Positions 56,936-64,000 of a stretch of 64,000 nt of DNA are shown piece by piece. The translations under genes were made by a program, and so were the position numbers. The stretch's first letter is position 1; each line of letters opens with the position of its first letter. The notes under the pieces are model-generated. The model was not told where the DNA came from. It did not search any database and worked only from the letters and a program-made list of their open reading frames with translations. The DNA comes from Liolophura sinensis (taxonomy: Eukaryota; Mollusca; Polyplacophora; Chitonida; Chitonidae): the NCBI RefSeq assembly GCF_032854445.1, contig NC_088299.1:7728324-7792323 (forward strand), read 5' to 3'.

Positions 56936-57475
56936 ACTCTTATATATCTGGGATTGTTTTTCCAGACACTGTCAACCTAGAACGTAGACGAGGTGTTTAC
57001 AAGACAAGAGTTAAAACCAGAAGCCGTGATAACGAGAAGCGTGACGAGGGTTAATCAAGAATACCAAGACGCCACCAAAACTATGAACATACATCCACCG
57101 GGAATTCAAAAGACGCCAGACTACTTCCATGGATTACTTCCACGACGCCAAGTAATTATCCTGAACAGTTGGACACAGGGTGTGTTTTTCTTAAGGTTTT
57201 CTCGTTTGGTTTTAATGGATTGGACGAACTAGTAGAGCAGAGGAGAAACAATTTTGATCCCGCCCTAACTTCTGAATCGCATTTTCCTCCATTAATCACG
57301 ATTTTGCCACCTGCGTATCAATTTGATTGCCCTTCCGGGAAGATGTGTCTGAATAAATGAATCAATGAATTAATGAATAAATCACATGAATCTATAAAAT
57401 AAATGATTATGGCTTAACGTCCCATTGGCAATATTTAAATTGAAAACCATTCAATTCCCTTCACAAAGGCCTGGA

Positions 57476-59059
57476 GGCTTTTAAGAAAACAGCTTAGGTT
57501 AAACAGCATATTGAGCTGATATATCTGCAATGCATCTGACGAAGAGCGTGTGGATCACTAGAAGTACATTACAAGCATAAAATGACGAATGTGAATTAAT
57601 GACTTTAAACCTAAGTAAATGACCATAATTTCTAATTACCTAATTATATAAGTGTAATGAAACAATTATAACTTATTTTGATTCTGTCGATAGGTGGTTT
57701 AGACAATAAACATTATCTGTCGTAGGATTCCGCTGGAACGAATGGCATCGTGGGTTAAGAAGTTTTTCTGATGTACCGATTTTTTTCAGTAGTGTGAAGT
57801 TGCCACGAATCTCATTCTCAAGCTTGTTTCAATTCGTGGTTCATTCAAGTAAACATAGGTTTAGCTGTATGTATCACTATGATCTACATCAGCAGAGCCG
57901 CTGAACCTGATCAGAGCGGAAATCAGTCAGTAAATTTCGGGCCACAAGTTTGTATGACCAACTTTTAGTATTTAACAGGCGTATAACCATTGTAATCTAT
58001 TATCACAGCCCATATATCGTCTATCTGAAGGCCAAGACCGTGTTATTGTAGAATCCCAAGAAAGCCCCGACGTTCAAGTCCTGAAGAGAAGCCTGCGCAT
58101 GCGCAGTAATCAGGCCATGTCAGAACGACACGAAAGAAAACGATGAAGTTTGATGGCGCGGCATCCAGCATAGGTTAAGTGTACACAGGCCACCTATTCA
58201 ATCTAAAGAATACATTTGGGACTGCCTTCTCCGCCAACCTCAGTCATGAGCGTTGAAGAAAACATAGCTATAAGCAGATCCGTGACGGGAATAATAGAAT
58301 GTTCCTGAAAGTCTGCCAAAGTTAATCGGACTTTCTCTTTGGGAATACCTCTGTATCGGCATTAATTGTGGTTTAGAATGACTCAAACCCCAAAAAATCA
58401 AAATGAGCAAACCCTCAGTGGAAATATCACTAAATTAACACCATACTCAAAAAACGCGATCAGGTTAAGTCGTTCCAGCTGTAGTGAAGTCATACCCAAC
58501 CTCAGTCAATTCGTACACAGTTATATCACGGTACATCAGTAATTTATACATTGATGTAAAAATAGTTCAAAGAGATGGTGCCTTAATTATATTTACACCA
58601 TATTCCAGCAACAATGAGTTAGGCCTGTAGGCTATATACAAGAGAAACACACTCAGAATAGGTTCGTTCTTACATTCAGTAAAAGGATCAGCCAAGTACT
58701 GATCCTGATATCAAGTACTGGTACTGATATCAAGTACTAAGGACTCATCTCTAGCAAACTCTGCTGTGATCAGGAAATATCATACAATGAAGAGAGATTA
58801 CAGATATGTAAACATACATATCATCATGATATTATGCAATAATTTGATCAATTAAAACTTGTGTACCACTTATCCGGATTTGATCAGGGTTGGAGACTGC
58901 AGGATGTGAAATGCCCTGCACTCATCCCACCACATAATTCAACCAGTGACCTGCTTTTTATTCAGGGCGGAAAATGATACCCAAAAATATCGTCTTGGAC
59001 AGAATTCCAAGGGTCTTTTTCACTTAAAGCTTAAATCGACGTTTAAAACCATAAAAGCC
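57476..59059. other. Unassigned non-coding sequence
   Basis: Apart from a short repeat of GATATCAAGTACTG-type phrases at 58695-58740, nothing is recognisable. Confidence 0.4.
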
Positions 59060-59460
59060 TTAATAACATTTATCAGTTGTGGTTAGACAATTCCAGGCAT
59101 GAATCTTATTTAACTACTCAAGCACAAATTGAACGGCACTACCTGGTATTTCCCTCATTCACCTTCGTCAGCATGATTTATTTGATTTATTTGATCATCA
59201 ATACCCAGTGGACAGAAGCGGGTTTCAATTGATATTGATGTATTGATATGTACATATCTCATTGAAATTTAACGCCGTATTTTGCCCTTGTGTGAAATTC
59301 ATTTGTGCGAATTCCGAGTTTTATGGGTAGAGGAAACTGGGATGCCTTGGGTAATCTGGTTATACATGCATGGATTTCCATCAATTCTTTCAGCGTAAAA
59401 TCACAAAAAATGAAGACTTATGTCAAGAGCAATCACCGGTGGGGATGCAAACTGGATCTA
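59060..59460. repeat. Duplicated block E
   Basis: Aligns with 63310-63720. Landmarks: TTTATCAGTTGT.GT.AGACAA; CTACCTGGTATTTCC; ATCATCAATACCC.G.GGACAGAAGC; TGATGTATTG; ATTTAACGC.GTA; GTGTGAAATT. The right part (TTTAACGCCGTATT, TAGAGGAAACTGGGATGCC) resembles a reversed SINE-2-like or repeat C sequence, so an old SINE may be included. Confidence 0.7.
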
Positions 59461-59939
59461 CAGTGCCGCATTAGTGACTGCAATTAAATTATCGATCTGT
59501 CTTGGGATCCAAAGGCGTCATCCTCTTCCCTATTGTCGCTCAGGGCAAATATTTCTAACCATATATAGACGAAAACAAGAATCCGATTTTGACTTTGATT
59601 GATTATTTACTCGACCGACGATGTTTAGAAAAGAGGTCCTCGTCTTCTTTCTTATCCTGTGTGACAATCACACACTTACATATTCACTTTGGAGTTAAAG
59701 AAATTCAATAGGATGGTTGAGATATTCAAGATTTGGCGTTATGGCGTAATCATTCATTCAGTAAGCATCGGGTATCAAATAGTTTTTTCTTTCTTTATAT
59801 TCAGTGGCGCATTGTAAGAAAAAAATTGATTGTAGCTTAGGTACTAAATGACCTTCGAATGACAATTTGATTTGTGAAATATAACAAGTCATCTGATTCA
59901 GATTAAGAGCAGAACCAGGACATCTGTCAACTTAGTGTT
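59461..59939. other. Unassigned non-coding sequence
   Basis: Nothing recognisable. Confidence 0.4.
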
Positions 59940-60350
59940 ATTGTACATGTCTCTCAAATGTGATGACAACACAGCATTTTGACAAATTCTCGGCCAGTAA
60001 CGTCTAATAAATGCCCAACATGTACATCACTAGGTAAGTGTGACAATTTAACAACAATCATACTGTCGTCACTGCTCTGACTTTAGTCACTATACTGAAG
60101 TCTTTTGAGTAATTCTAGGCCAGAGACGTCTAATGAATTACAACTAACTTCACCCCATTTTTTTGACCTAGTTTTGCTTAAGCCATGGTACCAGGGCGCG
60201 TGTAATTTGCTACTACTTATGCATTTACATGAACAGGTAGAATAAAACCCTAACTGGGGTACATTGACGAGAGGCCTTTTTTTACCGGCTACGTGTGACA
60301 ATTTGCCAGCTATCACACTGTAACCGCTGCTCTGATTTTACTCTCTGAGT
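59940..60350. repeat. Dispersed repeat R2, copy c (tandem dimer)
   Basis: Modules end near 60062-60095 (TACTGTCGTCACTGCTCTGA) and 60317-60345 (CACTGTAACCGCTGCTCTGA). Between them are AATTCTAGGCCAGAGACGTC, AAGCCATGGTACCAGGG and AGAATAAAACCCTAACTG, in the same order as copy a (5820-6290). The dimer spacing is about 255 bp here against 355 bp in copy a. Confidence 0.7.
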
Positions 60351-61959
60351 GTAACATCAACTGCAACTGTACGCGGTTCAGTGTAAAAAATAATTCTATG
60401 ATACTCAAAATTTATCAGTAATAAGCAATACTCTTGCAGGAGTAAGAAAGATATAATGTCAGTATATGCTTAAAAATGACATTAAGGTCCTACAGTAATA
60501 ACCTGTGCGTTTTTTAAGGGACCATTGAACGTCTTTAACAAGAAGGAATTGTCAATTGTCTGTTCCCTTTAGCAAGTGTTTAAACACCCATCCCACATGT
60601 AAAGAGTTTTTGCTAGTTATGTCCAAAAAATACCATTACTAGTCAGTGTTATGCCTTCACTATTCTTCATACGCGATGACCTTTGCACAATCGTAAAAGC
60701 GAACTACTAATCAACGCAAATTTGATTACCACCTTATTTGAGTGGCCAAAAATCAGAGCCAAAACACCAAAGCGAAACCTTGAATAAGACAATCAATTGA
60801 TAGTTCTGGTCGTGACCGTTTGAAATATTTAGCATTAGGTTCAGTCATTGACAGATCTGTTTACAGATGTTTCACACAAATTTAATGATTTTGTTAGAGT
60901 GGATGCTTTATCCTAAAACCATCTTGAGGGAAGGTTTCTGAAAGTATTCCCAAGCCTTTGAAATGTCAGCAACATGATCAAAACTTTTGAACAAATGCCG
61001 TTGTAGTTAAGCTAAACAGTGAACAAACATAAACTACAACATCTGACAGTCTGAGTTCACAAACTCGTGACGTCACAAATTGTGTAGGTATAGGCATAAC
61101 ATGATGGAAGTTGATCGCTCATGGAGCGGCAAAAGTCTTATTTGGCGACGAAGAATAATGTATCGCAAGACGACCATTCAATGTAAAAGCAATAAAATGT
61201 ATATGAAACGTGTTAGTTTTAATTTTCATAAGATAATGTTCTTTAACACAAAAACGTTCAACACGAAAGTGAATTCCAAAGCAAGACACATCATGGAAAA
61301 AATCAATAGTCATGCCTGAAGTAAGCCTGCAATGGAATGCTTTATTCTGCTGGCGAACAAGGTCAAGCTTATCTTGACACAGATGTAAGGTATTGCAAAC
61401 GTACTCGGGTTAAGGCTGTAGCTGATGTTGGGTACATATTATAGGGATTGTTACTGGTTTAAATACAAACTTTTGGGGCCGGCTGTTCAAAACTGTTTTA
61501 GGACTTAATACTTAATACTTAACTTTGAGCTATGTCTTCAATTTTGTACTTAGGCCCAAAATAATGGCGTAATAGTGTATGAAGTATGGACTGAATCTGC
61601 TGCTCTTATACTTCGATTTTGGACAACTACATCGGCAGCCGATATTAGTCTGCAGTAACCACAAATGAGATGCTGCTGGGCTTGTTGAAACAGCGTAAAG
61701 ATATATACTCTCTTAAAACGCAAATGTTTTAAATGCTACAAAATACTGAGTTCCAACATTTTAAAATCGTAAAAGAGATGATATTTGCAAGTTATAACGT
61801 CCAACATTTTTTAAATTTATAATGCCGAATATAACACTAAAAGATATTACAATCCCTCAGGGGTGAAGTGTGGTACTTTTTAATTCTCCATTTTCCTTTC
61901 TTTGATGTCATTTAAACATGAAAAAATGACAAAAAGTATAACTTGTTGTGCACTAAGGT
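60351..61959. other. Unassigned non-coding sequence
   Basis: Around 61480-61560, GGCCGGCTGTTCAAAACTGT and GGACTTAATACTTAATACTT have the look of a MITE end, but I found no inverted partner. Nothing else was recognised. Confidence 0.4.
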
Positions 61960-62023
61960 TCTCGTGTTTTCAGTTCCCCATAATTAGAGGGATAAACTCA
62001 GTTAATGAGAGAACATTATGGGA

Positions 62024-62197
62024 TATGCTGGCTTCCTCTCCGGCTGTATATGGAAAGGTCTGCCAACTACTTGCGGATGGTCGTGGGTTTCCCCGGGCTC
62101 TCCCCAGTTTCCTCCCATCAAAATGCTGCCCGCCGTCGTATAATTGAAATATTGCAGAGTACGGTGTAAACACCAATCAAAATAAATAAAAAAATAA
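62024..62197 (+). repeat. SINE-2 copy, 5'-truncated
   Basis: ATGCTGGCTTCCTCTCCGGC, GGTCTGCCAACTACTTGCGG, GATGGTCGTGGGTTTCCCCG, GCCGTCGTATAATTGAAATA and an A/T tail. ATGCTGG occurs at the 5' junction and again just after the tail, but it is also SINE sequence, so the duplication is uncertain. Confidence 0.9.
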
Positions 62198-62567
62198 ACA
62201 TGCTGGTAAGAGACAGCCAAGCTGGTGAATTGTTAATACCTCTTGCTACCATTTGTCTAAACTGTGCATTCACTGCTTTCAGCAAACGCACGCAGCATGG
62301 TTCTTCACAACCTTATTTTTCACCAACATGAAAATTAGATAAATTTTTCTAAGTACTTTAGAAATCATCATTCTTTTAGCTTTATGAATAGATGCTTAGA
62401 TATAAATACTCCATCAATATTCTGGGCTACACTATACAAAATACAACAGTTTGCTGAAGGGCGTTTATGAATAAGATGTAGTTACATTACAATAATTTCT
62501 CAGCATTTTGTAAACTGTTAAATTTTTAACACAGTAGAAAGTCTAAGCCTTATATTATAAATGCTTT

Positions 62568-62797
62568 CAGGGGCCTCCGTCACCGAGGGGGTTAGAACCC
62601 AGAAGCCTCCCACCAATGCTGTCGCTGTGAGTTTAAGTCCAGCTCATGCTGGCTTCCTCTCCGGCCGTACGTGTGAAGGTCTTTCAGCAACCTGCGGATG
62701 GTCGTGGGTTTTCCCTGGGCTCTGTCCGGTTTCCTGTGAAACCGGAAATATTCTTGTGTATCGCCTAAAACACCCATCAAATAAATAAATAAATAAA
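62568..62797 (+). repeat. SINE-2 copy with internal deletions and 12-bp target-site duplication
   Basis: TATAAATGCTTT at 62556-62567 and 62798-62809. The copy starts at the family's true 5' end (GGGGCCTCCGT) but most of the A-box region is replaced, and the CCCACCATAATG..CGTCGTATAAG segment is missing. The tail is (AAAT)4 or longer. Confidence 0.93.
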
Positions 62798-62809
62798 TAT
62801 AAATGCTTT

Positions 62810-63309
62810 TCTCTTCTCCACCACGGCCCAAATGTTCGATTTAAAATAAGTACAATAATATAACATTTCAGTGTTAAGACAGTAAGTTTAGAAAATACTT
62901 ATACATTGCACTGAAATGTGGTAAACATTTAAACTGGTGGCAAAACCTCCGTGCTCTCCGGTTAAGGACATATATACGGTTAATGAAATCTTTATTTACA
63001 GAGAAATCAAAATGCAGATGTATGCACTAGCGTCGTGTTTAAATTAACAGCAAGGCACCCCGGCATTGCATTTCACAAAAAATTCTCATTTTTAATTCTT
63101 TTCTTAGATACTAGTTTTCCGTAGATCTTTTTTTTCTCTTTTTTTTCCTTAAGGAGGGTAAATACCAATGATCAATGAAAGAATCAATTTGCATATGCGA
63201 GACCAGAACACATTTATTTGCATCAAGACATTTTCTACACAGAAGTATCAAGAAATTATATATCCATACCTGATTTGCGAAATTATAAACGCAGCAATTT
63301 GCTCAGCGG
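62810..63309. other. Unassigned non-coding sequence
   Basis: A pyrimidine-rich run lies near 63127-63150. Otherwise nothing recognisable. Confidence 0.4.
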
Positions 63310-63720
63310 TAATAACGTTTATCAGTTGTAGTGAGACAAAGCCACGCCTTAATCGTATTTAACTATTCTTACACAAATGATATTTCTTTACCTGGTATTT
63401 CCTCGTGAAAATTATTCACCGTCGTCAGCTTGATTTATTTCATTCATTGAATCATCAATACCCGGGGGACAGAAGCAGGTATCTATTGGTCTTGATGTAT
63501 TGTGATTTAAATATTTCATTAATATTTAACGCAGTACTTCGTATTCGTGTGAAATTTACTTACACGAATTGTGAGTTTTTATTAGTAAGTTAGTAATTAG
63601 TAAGTAAGTGCATGTCTGTTTTGTGAAAATATAGACGTGGTAATGGGCTTAGCAATGTTTAAGTAACATCCACTGACTTCCATATATCCATTCACGCTGG
63701 AAAAATACAACAATCGATTT
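63310..63720. repeat. Duplicated block F
   Basis: Diverged partner of 59060-59460, same orientation, about 4.2 kb away. No conserved ORF. Confidence 0.7.
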
Positions 63721-64000
63721 CTGGCTTCTGTTTATGTATTACGAAGCTGTCTGCGTAAGAACGTTAGCCCTTATAACCATGATAATAGTTCCAGTGGAAC
63801 TACAGTAAAGAACTTCAAAGACGTCTCTCTTTCTCAAGTTACACCGACCTACGTCAATAAAACATTTCAGCTGTGACCACCAGTTGTTTGAGGGCATTTG
63901 ATGTTCAAACAAAGGAATTCCAAAGCAAAAACCCGAAAGTCGCAAGTTACAAGAAAACGTGTAAAGCCTACATAAAGTCTGCACCAATAGAAGAGTATAG
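63721..64000. other. Unassigned end of window
   Basis: No recognisable feature. An 82-codon minus ORF has no motif. Confidence 0.35.

Larger units (their letters stand above)
54848..57475. repeat. Segmental duplication, copy D (about 2.6 kb)
   Basis: Partner of 51925-54790. It follows C almost directly, and its left end is a 20-bp remnant of a SINE-2 tail (CACCAATTAAATAAATAG), the same tail that starts copy C. It contains the expanded 66-bp minisatellite and a late SINE-2 insertion. Confidence 0.85.

Overview
This window looks like non-coding, repeat-dense animal DNA, most likely from a mollusc. It is AT-rich, has almost no long ORFs, and carries many copies of two tRNA-derived SINE families whose sequences I associate from memory with molluscan genomes (a gastropod such as an abalone or limpet, or a bivalve). 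The species is an inference. The SINE structures (tRNA-like heads, A/T-rich or CACT-repeat tails, target-site duplications) are seen directly. Nothing bacterial, organellar or viral was recognised.

Only one convincing protein-coding gene is present: a small atypical dual-specificity phosphatase on the minus strand (45897-46367), with an intact HCx5R active site and a plausible splice acceptor just upstream of its ATG. Two retroelement fragments are recognisable. One is a 5'-truncated Penelope-like element (30022-31850, minus), with a reverse-transcriptase thumb region and a GIY-YIG endonuclease, broken by a frameshift and by a nested SINE. The other is a weak fragment resembling a DIRS-type retroelement (about 47360-47642, minus).

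The main architectural theme is local duplication of non-coding DNA. Copies A (about 29810-36173) and B (about 37800-44010) are diverged tandem copies of a block of about 6 kb. C (about 51925-54790) and D (about 54848-57475) are tandem copies of a block of about 2.7 kb whose junction lies in a SINE tail. E/F (59060-59460 and 63310-63720) and the pairs 1690-2530/9455-10085 and 7870-8600/11130-11800 are smaller duplications; one sub-block of the first of these pairs is inverted. Dispersed repeats R1 (two copies) and R2 (three copies, each a tandem dimer) link otherwise unrelated places. Differences between paralogous copies date the mobile insertions: the Penelope element is in A only, a degenerate SINE-2 is in both A and B, and a 66-bp minisatellite expanded only in D.

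Other structures are a near-perfect 15-copy 57-bp minisatellite (24950-25804) that is open on both strands and appears to derive from the body of SINE-2, a TIR-bearing MITE, a long foldback element, several short tandem arrays, two G-rich runs, and a tandem array containing CRE-like palindromes. Stretches listed as unassigned showed no gene, RNA or repeat that I could support by eye. Block edges are approximate because they come from reading, not from computed alignments.
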